NCBI RefSeq assembly: GCF_905220415.1
Contig: NC_059538.1
Coordinates: 10,168,001 to 10,232,000 of the forward strand
Source of the DNA: Colias croceus
Taxonomy: Eukaryota; Arthropoda; Insecta; Lepidoptera; Pieridae
Length of the DNA: 64,000 nt
Direction: 5' to 3'
Shown here: one piece after another, positions 12,975-25,141 of the stretch
Numbering within the stretch: the first letter of the stretch is position 1
How the letters are laid out: each line of letters begins with the position of its first letter
Notes under the pieces: model-generated
The model's database searches: none
Seen by the model: the letters and a program-made list of their open reading frames with translations, nothing else
What the model was told of the DNA's origin: nothing
Made by a program: the position numbers and the translations under genes

Positions 12975-13702
12975 TTTGGGATATTTTTTTAATTTTTAAA
13001 TTTTTAAACTTCGGTTTCTTATTTTCATGTAATATTTTCAAGTGAGCGAGACCGAACTATCAAATGTACCTCCATATTACATTCCTACATCATATTGAAT
13101 TGGGCCGTAACCGTGTCCAAGTTGTAATGGACCACAGTGGCAAAAGAAGTGGTATATTTAGGAAAAAAAAATTCCAAGGGCCAGGCCTATGTTCATATGC
13201 CCCGCTTGAGTATATTATTTGACCACATTCGATTATGGGAACTATATTTTCTATCACCAAAATTTATATTTGTCATCAAGTTGTATCACCTAATAAATAG
13301 ATCTATCACCACGAAATATTTTCGTTCTCAGATAAACAAAAATTGTTCCCAGGTATGAATTATCAAATTAATGTTAATATATGTGTAAAATAAGAGATTA
13401 CAACAAAATTATATTGCATTACATGAATATAAACTTCGTTCTTATAATAACAGTTTTGTTACTTAAATAATAGCTCTGTGCTCAGAATGGTAGATCTGTC
13501 ACCAAATAAATCGATTATCGATCCCTGACTGTGACTCCTTTTTATTTGATATTTTGTCACCAATACAGTAGTAACATTTTATTTCGTTCAGATATTAAAT
13601 AAATAGTATTCGTTACCAATTTAATACATCAATTTATAATTTTAATGAAAAAATGATCAAAGGGGCGGAGACAAATTGGGTAGTCAGCCTCAACGATGGG
13701 TA

Positions 13703-13905
13703 GTCAGATTATTCAGTGGTTATTATTTTTAAGAATAAATATTGATTATTTTAACTTTAATTAAGTGTTATAATTACTATTCTGCTAGCCATAAGCCAGC
13801 TATTTTAAACCAGCGCTGATTGTTCAGTGGTAATTATTTTAAACAATAAAAATTGATTATTTTGACTTTAATTGTTTTATTTACTACTCTGCTAAAAATT
13901 TTATT
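13703..13905. repeat. Diverged ~115-bp tandem duplication
   Basis: Two adjacent units share TTCAGTGGT(T/A)ATTATTTT, TTGATTATTTT(A/G)ACTTTAATT and TACTATTCTGCTA-type ends. Similarity is clear but imperfect. No coding capacity seen. Confidence 0.55.
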
Positions 13906-14282
13906 TTAATATAATTTATATTTTACACTACCAGTGGAAATTTAGAACCTTGGGAGTCTAGTTAAGTAGCAGAATCTTTTGGTTGAAACGATGACGATGA
14001 CAACCCTAATTTTTTATTTGAACTTAATGCAATTTTCTAGTTACATAATATGATTTATTGGTGATCTCTTTAAATTAGTTTGCTTAAATACATATTAGGA
14101 CACACCTATTATACATACAAAAACATTTATTTGGTACTAGACCTTATATCTCAGGATTTTAGGTGATTTATTGTGGAACTGATTTTGCATTGTTTGGTGA
14201 CTACATTTTGGTGACAGATCTACTATTTTGAGGACAAACCCTATAATTTAAGAAACACAAATCTAATTAAATTGGTGATAGC

Positions 14283-14885
14283 TTAAATGATACCCTTCGA
14301 TTATTGTTCATTTCCACTTTTACCGCTGTAATCTAATAAATGGATTAACCGAATTGGATAAAAATATAACTAACTGTACTTCACCCGTTATGCACTTTCA
14401 TTTGATATTTGACAATATTCGTTTTTTTCATTCCCACTTTTACCCATACATAGGTATAATAAATGGATGAAGCGATTTTGATTAAATATGTCTAATTAAT
14501 TAATTATACTTTACACGTCATGCCCTTTCATTTGATATGTCACTTGAGTATATTTGACAAAATTCATTTTTTTATTACCACTTTTATACCTATATCAAAT
14601 AAATGGATGAACCGATTTAGATAAAATTTGACTTATTGTTACTTTCATTTGGTCGTTCACTTTCATTTCACTTTTACCCCTATATACCTAGATATAATAA
14701 ATGGATGGATGAACCTATTTTGATACACTTTATCTAAGAACCAGCGTCTGAAAATATGCTGCCTAACAAAAAAACCGAATCAAATTCGGATTACCTGTTA
14801 GCGAGCTACGGTAGCACAAACATATATTATACACATATAGTTGTCAAACACTCATCACCCATCTTTTTGCGTCCGGAGTTAAAAA
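14283..14885. repeat. Diverged ~110-130-bp tandem repeats plus shared repeat tail
   Basis: At least four units each carry CACTTTTACC, AATAAATGGAT(G/T)AACCGATTTTGAT-like and CTTTCATTTGATAT-like blocks. After them comes a tail with AAAATATGCTGCC and TTTTTGCGTCCGGAGTTAAAAA. That arrangement resembles interspersed repeats common in Lepidoptera. No coding capacity. Confidence 0.6.
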
Positions 14886-16070
14886 TATAATACGACATAA
14901 TTTAAAGGACATTTTATGTATAAAATTTACCTAGAAAAAAACATAATTCTAATTTGACCCCTTCCCCCCTACCACTTCAGCTTACCCCACTCCCCCCCCC
15001 CACCCTTGGGGACTTTCGATATGATCACCTGGACATTTATAGGAATAACTGTAACAGATAACTTATATCGTACACTGTACAGTGTACAATAAATAGAATG
15101 CCTTAGCAAATGTTCGCCGTGAATACTTAAATGGTCATAACTTTTTTGTTTACGAACCGATTGACATGAAATAAACACTAAATGTTAAATGAAGATTACT
15201 CCAATATACTAGTGAAAACCGCATCTAAATCGGATAAGCCGTTTCTGAGATTAGCGTGCACGAACATACAGACAAACAGACAAAAATTTTTTTAACTACA
15301 GTTTTGGGTTTGGGATCTAACAGTGGGAATAACACCTGCTAATTTTTTTTTCCATATTATCATTGTACAGACACCGCTTTTCTAGAATTTTATTATATGT
15401 ATTGATGATGATGATAAGATACATGATATTTAAATCTGACTTGTTGCCAGATTATTCAAAAATTGCGTAGTTTTCAGTATTCAGATGTCTGCACGAGCCT
15501 TTGAAAATTATATCAATATACACCAAAAAACTTTGCTAGCGCGACTCAATTCCACTCAACAGCGCGTAGGGACATCTATCTTCACTGAACAAAGTTACTC
15601 GTGTCGGTATATTTTCCTCTATGTTGTTATTGAGATGATTTCTGTATGTGTGTTTAAATAAACGTGTTCTTAAATTTTAAATTGTTAATAGGTCAGGTGA
15701 AGTATCCATAACATAGATAATCCCACTAAAAAAAGTTATGACACAATTTTACATTTATATGTTAGGTTACCCTCTTGTCAAAACCATTTCTTATTATTAT
15801 GTGTGATTATTTGCCTATTATATAGGAGTCCATTGAGGACAAACATTGTGACACGAGATTTATATATATTAAGATTTCATAAATGTTTAAATGAGACATT
15901 CTATATCATGTAATATTTTGTTTTTACTATTAGATGACTGTATCTAGTCTCTACCACGATACATAATAACTTGTAACAAACAGACACAAATACATTTTAC
16001 ACCACCAATATCAACTCTAGTGATGCGATATTATGTCTCTACCTTTACTAATACAGTAATTATATTATAG

Positions 16071-16285
16071 TAGATTTCCGCCCGCGCATTCGACCGCGTT
16101 TTCAAAGAAAACCCGCATAGTTCTCGTTCCTGTGAGATTTTCAATAGATAAAGTAAACTATGTCTTATTCTGGGTCTTCAGCTACTTACATACCAAATCT
16201 CATTGTCATCAGTTCAGTAATATTTGTGTGAAAGAGTGACAAACATCCTTACATCCATCCTCTAATAATACCTATGTATATTTAG
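16071..16285 (+). repeat. SINE/RTE-tail repeat
   Basis: Same family as the copies at 42004-42233 and 56289-56524: TTTCCGCCCGCGC, AAAACCCGCATAGTTCTCGTTCC, ATACCAAATCTCATTGTCATC, GTGAAAGAGTGACAAACAT. Diverged. Confidence 0.7.
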
Positions 16286-18320
16286 TAGGTACATAATATA
16301 TGCCTTTACTATGCTTTAAACGCGAATAAATACAGTATTCCCTGTCTATAAACCTTGCTACGTGTATTTTTTGTCGAGCTACAAACTGTTTATTTATCAA
16401 ACACTAGTCACGGCTCGATGGCCGGTGTGGAAGTGTGCTTTGCGACGACGGACGTTAAGTATTTGTTCTTATTTTTACTACGACCTTTGCCATTCTAACG
16501 CTAGTTTATGAGAGCTTTAAATTAGGTTCATTTTAGGTAGAGACCTTTTCATACATTGTTTAGAGCGTGATAAATATCGATTTTTTGTTATAAAAAGGGA
16601 ATACTTCTTAAGTACCATAAAAATGGATAAGTAAAACTGTTTTTTTAATAAGTTATGTTTGCAACTGATTAGGGAAAAGCAAATTCTCTTTTGTGATATT
16701 ATACGCATATTTTCAGATAACTTTCAAAATGATGGAAACCATTGATTTTTCCTCCGCTTTTACCGCCGTACGTATTTCCAAATTAAGTACATATTTAATT
16801 AAATAAGAAATTATTAATTGTAATAGAGACCGCAAAAAGAAACCAAAAGATTTGTATTATGTACACAGTATAAACAAAGAAGTTAAGATAAACTCCGTAA
16901 AATATTACCCCTTTAATGAAAATAAAACAAAGGTTTTAATTTGGAAGCTTTACAAAGGCCTTGATTTAAAGTAACATGGTTTATTAGTCTCGCGTTTTAA
17001 TTACGTTTTATTTTTGCGACAAAGCACATTTTGCGAGCGGAAATTAGGAAGGGTCGTATTGTAGCAGACAAAATAATATTTACCTTTGCTAATTTATTTG
17101 ATTTATCCCATTGTTTTGAATTTTGAACGTTTAAGTATGAATATTGGGAAAGTATATTGTGTTTTTAAATGAATTTTTGAATCCGAATGATCTGAATTCG
17201 GATTTTTTTATAGGTATGTTTGTTCATCGGTAGCTACGCTGCTACGATCTTTGTATTTGAAATCTTTTTTTAGGTATTACTTCTGGATGGACTAATGTTA
17301 CTATTAATTAATATAAATTAACTTCTAGGTAGCCTTTAATACTTTGGGTGCATTTTAATATCGTGCGATTCCTTTTTTTATAGGAGAGTAATTTATAACC
17401 CTTTTGTGTTTCGATCATAATATTTAAGTTATAATTTGTATATAATATATAGAATGTAGTTATTCTTGCAAATAAATATAATTTGAATTTGAATTTAAAA
17501 AGTCCTACCCGCATCTCTTTATAAGTAAGTAAATGGTATCTAATTTATTTTTAGAATAAACTAATTAAGCGGGAAACTATTAACGAAAGTAAAGCTGGTT
17601 AATTTTTTTCTCGTTTCTTGTCCGTGAGACACTTCTAATTTATTAGCAGCTTATTTTCAAACTATAAATGCGTTAAAATAAAAATAGATTATTATTGAAC
17701 AGAGCTATATTAATTTGATAGACGGGTAATTAAGCATTTATAATATAATTTATTACAAAATTTTGAACGTAATTTGATAAAATAAATGTAAAATACGTTT
17801 TAAAGAGATGGATCGTTTTAAATCAGGAATGGGTTCACAGAAACATTTGACGGATTTGCTGTCTCCAAGGAAGACGGAAAAATCCATTTCCTCTTTATCT
17901 ATCGAAATAAGTTTTAGATTTGAATTTGAATTTTAAATTGCTGAAGTTTGTTGCGAAGATGATGAATCTTTTGATGTTGTAAATTAGTTTTAATAATAAG
18001 GTTAAAATATGAAAAATTAACAACAGTTAATTATATTATACAAAATATGAAAGGTGAGAAATGAAAGTCGAATTTTTATAATTCCTAATTTGACTTAAAT
18101 AATTGATTTATCTATGGACTAAAAGATCTTGCTTAAAGACGGACATAGCCATAGAATGTAAGATGTTTCGATAAATAAATTACACAGAGAGATGAGAAAA
18201 ATGATTTGTTAAAAAAATGTATGTTGATAAAGTGTTTATAATCAATATAATTCTTTTGTTATTTTGTGTACACACTTAGCGTCCTACGCAGGACAATGAA
18301 ACGCACAATAAATGTCAATT

Positions 18321-19631
18321 TTATTTATATCCAATACCAAGTTCATTGCTGTTAATAGTCAGCCATCTTAACTCGCGGTGCAATCTGTCCAGCCTCTCTT
18401 TATCCTCTGCGGCTTTTGTTTCCTTCCACAAGGCTTCTTTAAATTGTGCTTCTGAAATCTTAATATAAAAAAAATTACTGTTATTCTATTAATTCGTGCT
18501 TTCGTCGAATTGTTTATAATAAGTAAATAAAATTATAACCTCCTCCTTTTTTTTGAAGTCGGTTAATAAAGAGCGTGTGTGCCGAGCACGCGTGTCAGAA
18601 ATGAAACTTGTTTGTTCAAAGATACCTAAATCGTCGTAGGTACTCCATGACGTGACTATATTGCCATGGCGCTACCTTGAAATTTAACTAGGTATTTTAT
18701 TTGTGCTAAAGTGAACGGGTAAATGAAAACAATGAACTATCGTTTTAACGGTTTTATGTGAAGATTAATGTTTTTGTTAGGTTAACAAAATTTATTTTAT
18801 GTTATTTTGATACAGATTATCAGAACAGTAATTGCATTGTAATAATAATTATTATTTATCCTTAGTAACCAACTACAAAGTCGTAACTATTCGTAAAGCA
18901 AAGGCAACAAATTCGTAGAACATTTTAAATAAAAGGAAGAATTTTTGTAATCAGATCACCGGTTTCTAACATAAAATCTTATAAAGATCGACTTTTAGAT
19001 GATAAAGATTCTTTTCAAAAATCGCAAAGGACTCAGATTATAACGAATAATCAAAAATACAAGGAAAATAATGGTAACAGCTAAGATTTTGTAGAAATAC
19101 TTGGAACTTTATTTATTTAATAGTTTTAAAAAAATAATTCGTTCTTCTAACTTTTCTTATTTAATTCGCTCTATCTGAAAAATATTCCACAAGACACGGG
19201 CTGGACTGGGTACCTGAAGACACCTATCTGTGAGAGCTATATTTATTGATGCTTGATAATTTTTATTTGACTTTAACAGGGATCTTTGAATTTAATCACG
19301 TCCTACCAAATGGACAGACCAACCACGTAAAAATGACGATGAAATAACAAATCTCATTATTACCTTAACATTTAATTCAATATAAATAATCATTAAACGA
19401 CAGATGCAAATAGCCCCCATTCATATTTACCTCAAAGCGCCTATCATTCACATCACTCCGAATGTCCTTTGTCCGTCTGTAGTTCAACACATTATCTCTT
19501 CTCCTCTTAACCAATTCATGTAACGGTATCATATCTCGTCTTGCTACATTCCCAATATTATTTCTCCCATACCCTTCGTATTCATAACAAAAAACGCCAA
19601 ATAAATGTAAAAGAAGTATACGCCAGTACAT
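18321..19631 (-). CDS. Small secreted protein, two exons, unknown family
   Basis: Exon 1 is 19631-19431 (67 codons) and ends exactly at GAG|GTAAAT. Exon 2 is 18458-18321 (45 codons plus TAA) and follows an AAG acceptor in the same phase, giving 112 residues. The N-terminus MYWRILLLHLFGVFC is a signal-peptide-like stretch, so secretion is likely. The middle is strongly basic with clustered Arg/Lys sites (RR, KRRR, RR) around residues 31-53 that could be processed. The C-terminal exon is an amphipathic, charged helix-like segment (KETKAAEDKERLDRLHREL). An AATAAA overlaps the stop. I do not recognise a family: a neuropeptide-like precursor or other lepidopteran secreted peptide are possibilities only. 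No Gly-Lys-Arg amidation site or cysteine framework is visible. Confidence 0.6.
18538..18720 (-). repeat. Composite repeat remnant
   Basis: Begins with the reverse-oriented end of the repeat at 2126 (CCTCCTTTTTTTTGAAGTCGG). It continues as a family with CGTGTGTGCCGAGCACGCGTGTCAG, CTCCATGACGTGAC and ATTGCCATGGCGC. The same family occurs inverted at 30914-31075 and, diverged, at 4134-4250. Confidence 0.6.
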
Positions 19632-20052
19632 TTTTCATAGCATTCCACTATCGAATATTTTATGGCGCGTTCAATACTGGAACTTTATTAGGGTGGTGTA
19701 AAAATTTTATGATATGAGTTTGATCTTAAAATTGCTTCGATAAAATGGTTTGGTCATGCAATAAATGAAGTGAGGTTGTGGAATGCGCTTTGTCGCATAA
19801 TTTGAACAATGTGCTATATAGCGATGTATTTTAAATTTGCCTTTTTTTCTGAAATTGAGAATCTTTTGTTATCAAACACTACAATGTGATTAAATAAATA
19901 TGTCTTTGTATGTTCGCATTCTTTTTACTGCCGCATTCCGAAAAGTTTACGGAGCATTTGGAAATATAATGACTTATTTTACCTTTATTAGCACACAATA
20001 CCTAATATTTTCTTCTAATAGGTTAACTTAATACCTAATTTTGAGGACTGGT

Positions 20053-20636
20053 TTTTAGGGTTCCGTAGCCAAAATGGCAAAAACGGAACCCTTATAGTTT
20101 CGTCATGTCCGTCTGTCCGTCTGTCCGTCTGTCCGTCTGTCACAGCCGATTTACTCGGAAACTATAAGTACTACAGTGATGAAATTTGATGGGAATATGT
20201 GTTGTATGAACCGCTACAAAAATATGACACTAAATAGTAAAAAAAAGAATTGGGGGTGGGGCCCCCCATACATGTAACTGAGGGATGAAATTTTTTTTTT
20301 CGATGTACATACCCGTGTGGGGTATCAATGGAAAGGTCTTTTAAAATGATATAAAGTTTTCTAAAAAAACATTTTTCTTAAAGTGAACGGTTTTTGAGAT
20401 ATCAGCTCTCAAAGTCGTAAAAAGTATGTCCCCCCCCCTCTATTTTTATAACTACGGGGTATAAAATTCTAAAAAAAATAGAGGTGATGCATGCTAATTA
20501 ACTCTTTCAACGATTTTTGGTTTGATCAAAGTATCTCTTATAGTTTTTGAGATAGGTTGATTTAACTGTAATTTATTATATTTGCTGCTACGGAACCCTT
20601 TGTGCGCGAGCCCGACTCGCACTTGGCCGGTTTTTA
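20053..20636 (+). repeat. ~580-bp dispersed repeat with (TGTCCGTC)n
   Basis: Starts AGGGTTCCGTAGCC and AACGGAACCCTTATAG, then a TGTCCGTC microsatellite (20106-20140). It ends TACGGAACCC...GCGAGCCCGACTCGCACTTGG CCGGTTTTT. The start and end wording matches a repeat I know to be widespread in lepidopteran genomes; its class is unclear to me. Confidence 0.65.
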
Positions 20637-21110
20637 TAAATAGTTCTGGTATCTTAGAACAATCTATACTATAATAAATGTATTTATTAATCATCTGTGG
20701 TTATCTTCTAATCTTCAACACGATTAACTTAGGAAAAGATTGAAAATGCCTCAAACTTTTTCGATTATCAAACGTCATTCTTAAGATATTAAACAGTGTT
20801 CATAGTACGTATGGACTCGTAAAATTCCAGTAAGTAATAAAAAAATAAGAGAGAGCCTTCTTGTACCACGTGGGTAATTCTTCAATCTGAATGCTTCATA
20901 AAAATGCGAATATACCACGAAAACATTGGATTGAACCCGGTTTTATGGCGTATCGTTTTTTTTCATAATATTGTAAATGCAAAGTTTTGTGTTTTTTGCT
21001 CCTTCAATGGATGAATTTACAAGCGTTTGTATATGTGTATTGAGTTTTTAAGACAAAATTATCAAAATACAATAAAAATATTATTATAAATTTATAAAGA
21101 ATGGAAAAAA

Positions 21111-21190
21111 TTCGATCACGATGCGTGACTCGAACCCGCATCCTTTCACGCCAATCCGGGGCAGACACCTGGTACTTGTAGTCTCGACAC
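21111..21190 (-). repeat. tRNA-derived SINE half (box B side)
   Basis: On the minus strand it reads GATGCGGGTTCGAGTCACG, a box B-like promoter, preceded by GCCCCGGATTGGCG. The box A-like half (GGCTGAGTTGG on the minus strand) lies at 24138-24178, about 2.95 kb away. This suggests a single SINE, or a decayed tRNA gene, split by an insertion. Confidence 0.5.
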
Positions 21191-22292
21191 ATTAATCGAC
21201 ATCGATGTCGACCGAAATCGGTCGGTAACTAACGATTTTCAGTATCTATAGTATGGACCTAAAAAATTTAGTGTTGTTTTTCCAAGAAATTTACCTTGAT
21301 ATTATGGAATATATAGTAAATTAAAATTAGTTACATAAATTTTTCGCATTATTACAAATACAATTGCATATTAAAAAAGCACATGTTATGCACAAAAAAC
21401 ATGGCAGTTAATTTAATTTTAATCAAATTCGATATTTTTTTATATCAATCGTTTAATTAATGTTCTATTTATTACATATTCATGGAATCCAAAATTCCAT
21501 CTATGGCAATCTCTATATTTACTTTTTTGACATTTGACATCAATCAATCAAAATAAATATAAATTTTGTATTTTCAAGAGGATTTAATTTTTAATTATAT
21601 TCTTAAAAATCCTATAAATCTATTAGATAACAAATGTCCTAAGAAAATATCAATCTACGTTATGTTTTTATATAGTTAAAGCTATTAGTTTTAGTTTAGT
21701 AATATTTCGTTATTTGTGAAGTGCAATAACATTCTAATCAAAAGACTCTAAAAGCTCTACAAGATAATTTTGCTCAATTCGAAGCCTTTCGAAAAATCTT
21801 TAAGACATCATAGAAACGGACGGAACTAAAACTAAAGACGGAACAGATAATTTGTATCACTTGTATTTTTAGCTTGTCTTATTATACAATAATATTATGT
21901 GCATCATTGTAGGTATATTTTATTACGGTTAATAAGCAAAGGATGAATATACGCAATTGATTTACTTAAATATAAATATTAATTTTTATTAAACATAAAT
22001 ATTTATCTATAAATTTTATATTTTACAGATGTACAAGTTACTAGAATTATGTTGGTGAGAGATGATGTTTTTGAGCCAAATTTTCAACTACGCTATTATA
22101 AACTATTAAATTAAATTTTTCTAATAAAATTGGATCGTTTTTATTTTATTTGTATTCATCTGTATAATTTTATTATCTTAGAAGTTCAGAAAGAAATTTA
22201 TCGAATATTTTGGCTGAATAAATGCAGATAGCAGTAAACTATTCTAATATTTATTTAATATATAAGTAATATAAGAGGCTTCTTAACATCTA

Positions 22293-22460
22293 TAATATAA
22301 AAATGAATCCCAAAATGTGTTGGTAAGCGCATAACTTTAGAACAGCTGAACCTATTTCTTTAATTCTTTTTTTATTATATTTCTTGAAGTACGAGGATGG
22401 TTCTTATGTAAAGAAAACGTGAATATGTACCACGGGCGAAGCCGGGGCGGACCGCTAGTT
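22293..22460 (+). repeat. Short interspersed repeat (GGGCGAAGCCGGGGCGGACC end), copy 1
   Basis: Shares GGCTGAACC-like, TATTTCTTGAAGTACGAGGATGG and ACCACGGGCGAAGCCGGGG with copies at 22928-23098 and, inverted, 53974-54082. Confidence 0.7.
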
Positions 22461-22599
22461 TTCAATAAAATTTTGAAACCATCTTAAAAATAAAACATTA
22501 TTTGTGTATTTTATTTTAATTGCAATAACATTAAATAAGAGAAAAAATTATTGCGTTTAATCATATAGCATCGGAAGTGTGAAATATCTTTTTTATTAT

Positions 22600-22905
22600 A
22601 AAACTAGCTTCCGCCCGCGATTCCGTCCGCGCGGAAAAATTAAGAAAAATTAAGATTTCTTTTTTCTACGTATTTTTCCGGGATAAAAAGTATCCTATTT
22701 TATGCCCAGGATAATAAGGTATAATTATACCAAATTTCATCGAAATCGAACCGTTAGTTTTTATGTGATGCCTTCACATACAGACAGACAGACAGAAAGA
22801 CAGACAAATATTTTTTTTAATCACATATTTGGGTTTGGTATCGATCCAGTAACACCCCCTGCTATTTATTTTTTCAATATTTGCAATGTACAGAATTGAC
22901 CCTTC
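22600..22905 (+). repeat. SINE/RTE-tail repeat, diverged subfamily
   Basis: CTTCCGCCCGCGATTCCGTCC 5' end, CCAAATTTCATCGAAATCG, a GACAGACAGACAG run and GGTTTGGTATCGATCCAGTAA. The layout is like the other tails, but the 3' end differs. Confidence 0.65.
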
Positions 22906-22927
22906 TACAGATTTATTATATGTATAT

Positions 22928-23098
22928 CTAATATATAAAAATCAATGCCACTTTTCGTTGTAATTCCATAACTCGAGAACGGCTGAACCGATTTCGATAA
23001 TTCTTTTTTTATTATATTCCTTGAAGTACGAGGATGGTTCTTATGTAGAGAAAACGTTAATATGTACCACGGGCGAAGCCGGGGCGGACCGCTAGTAG
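22928..23098 (+). repeat. Short interspersed repeat, copy 2
   Basis: ATATATAAAAATCAATGCC start, CGAGAACGGCTGAACCGATTTC middle and CCACGGGCGAAGCCGGGG end; nearly the same as the inverted copy at 53974-54082. Confidence 0.75.
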
Positions 23099-23160
23099 AT
23101 TATAATAATCTATAATTTTTCCGATATTTTCAACCGTATCTACAAACCCACACAAACCGT

Positions 23161-23745
23161 AAGGCCCTTCTCCCATTACGATACGCACAGGCGCTTCAAG
23201 TATCCTGCAAGTCTCGGAGACTAGTCGCCGCGGAGTAACTCACATACATTTGTATGTAGGCTCGCACACTACGCTATCGGTATCCTACACGTCCGCGACT
23301 AGCATCGCACGACTCACCGTGTTGGTCGCTTTTGCGTCACGTCTCCCGCGTATCTCTTCGGTAGAAAAATAAAAATTTCTAATCATCATGAGTCTTAGTT
23401 CTCGTGCGGCTACAAATCTCTACAATTTATTTTTATTTCAATATATGGATGAATCCAGTACTTCCTACTCTTATGTTGCCGTCTTCTATTTCTATAAAAA
23501 AGAAAAACTGCAAGAGCTTCTTCGTCACTGGAATCGCTGATTTCTCGACATAACGACCTAACTGTTGTTACAATAAATAAATGAATTATTATTATTATTA
23601 TATAACGTCCGCCCACAAAAACGAGGCGCAATAACGATGTCATTTTTCAGTCGCATAATATGCGATCATCGGGTAGCGAGCAAATCTAGTATTCTACTCG
23701 AGTATCGTACCTATTCTAGAAGTATCGTAATGGGAGAAGGGCTTT
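23161..23745. mobile_element. MITE-like element with 24-bp terminal inverted repeats
   Basis: Positions 23161-23184 and 23722-23745 are reverse complements with one mismatch over 24 nt (core GCCCTTCTCCCATTACGATA). The interior is relatively GC/CpG-rich and non-coding as far as I can see; a 77-residue minus-strand frame inside is not protein-like. Confidence 0.75.
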
Positions 23746-25141
23746 AGTTATCGAGATCTTGTCGAGATCAAAACGTCGGTATCATAACGATTGACAATGT
23801 CAAAGTATAATTTGTTTTGACAACATTCGAATGTGTTGCAAAGAAATGATTTTCCAAATCCATGAAATCTATATTTTATTTATTGTTCATATATCTACGG
23901 AATTGAAATAATGATGTTATTAATTTAGATAAAAATGCATTACTACACTGCTATTATTATATAAATATTTTGACGCATAACGGAAAGTTTTGTGAAGAAT
24001 AAAAATTATAAACAAATATGTATCTATTGTATGCTTCCATCAAATTGGGGAGAGGTATTAAGCGACATCATTTTCATTGCTGAAGACGGGTCTATAAATT
24101 AGTTGTCGGTAATTACCGACTAATGTGTCGAGACTACAGGGGCTGACCAACTCAGCCACCCGTGATCCCGCCAGAGCGATCTAATCTATTCTATTATTTT
24201 TAAAGCATTTGAATGCCATAAAACCAAAAATATCAAATTCAAAAAGGTATCTATTGTTTACTTATTAAAAGTTGCATAGGTTCAAAATGGGCAAAACTCA
24301 AGTAGCTAGTTTTTAATGATATTTTTCCAATAGATACATGTACATTGTACATACAGCACGTACGTATTCTAGGAATGCGATTTATTCTAAAACCGTTTAA
24401 CGAATACACGTTTAAATTTGTAAAATCAATAGATAGGTATCTGCCAGTTTGGGGGCGTAGTTAATTATTGTACCACACGCAAAGTCACCACTAAAAAATA
24501 ACTTCCATGTAGTTGTTACTTGTATAAACTGTAAATCAATTCCTAGAGCAATTTATCTAAATTATCATAATGATATGTGGTGTGAAGGTTCAAATTTAAT
24601 GAGACGGTGATGTCGATCTTGTTCATAGATAGTTTATATTTCTGAATTTATTTTTTGTCGTTAGTTTCAAGTATTCGCGTTACCTATAATGATACCTTTC
24701 GTCTTTTCCTCATTATAGTGGCAAATACTATAACTATAAAAAAGATCTCTTTAATTTTCGAAGCTTTGCTATTACTCTCTTCATAAGATTGCTAAAATAC
24801 GTGTTGCAATTACATAGTGTTAATATTTTATATATAAATTTTTTCAAAGTGTTAACAGTATTCTTCTGAGAATTTGTTACAGTGAATAAAATTACCTATA
24901 TTAAGTTTTGGTGATATAAGTTATCGTATTTAATTTTTTTTAATATTATGATGTAAGTAGGTATATTATGTAGATTTCTGCTTTACGATATTATGTTAAC
25001 TAGTTTTTGAATTCCATTATAGACGTAGGTAATATTTACATCTATATTAATCTAGAAATAATGATGTAAAAAAAAGGTTTACACACCGAACTCTAAACTA
25101 TTAACACGATACCCCATTATCAGTGATCGCACTTCAAACAC

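Larger units (their letters stand above)
6768..18320. other. Gene-poor, repeat-rich intergenic stretch
   Basis: No exon chain or protein family was recognised on either strand. It contains a tRNA-derived SINE (7651-7959), inverted-repeat structures (8719-8743, 10697-10732, 12761-12974), a SINE fragment (12361-12400), diverged tandem repeats (13703-13905 and 14283-14885), a C-rich tract near 14987-15004, an 18-bp palindrome GTACACTGTACAGTGTAC near 15070 and a SINE at 16071-16285. The rest is AT-rich sequence in which I see nothing specific. Confidence 0.6.
21176..24140. mobile_element. Candidate ~2.9-kb inverted-repeat element inside the split SINE
   Basis: The 17-nt sequence GTAGTCTCGACACATTA at about 21179 recurs exactly inverted (TAATGTGTCGAGACTAC) at about 24122. 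Both abut the two SINE halves, as expected for terminal inverted repeats of an inserted element. The interior contains later insertions (22293-23098 and 23161-23745) and no transposase frame that I can see. A non-autonomous or decayed DNA transposon fits best. Confidence 0.45.
19632..25141. other. Gene-poor stretch with nested transposon remnants
   Basis: No gene was found here. It holds a ~580-bp dispersed repeat (20053-20636), a candidate inverted-repeat element in a tRNA-like SINE (21176-24140), SINE-like repeats (22293-23098) and a 585-bp inverted-repeat element (23161-23745). The remainder (24180-25141) is AT-rich with nothing recognisable apart from the likely promoter region of the following receptor gene. 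Confidence 0.6.
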
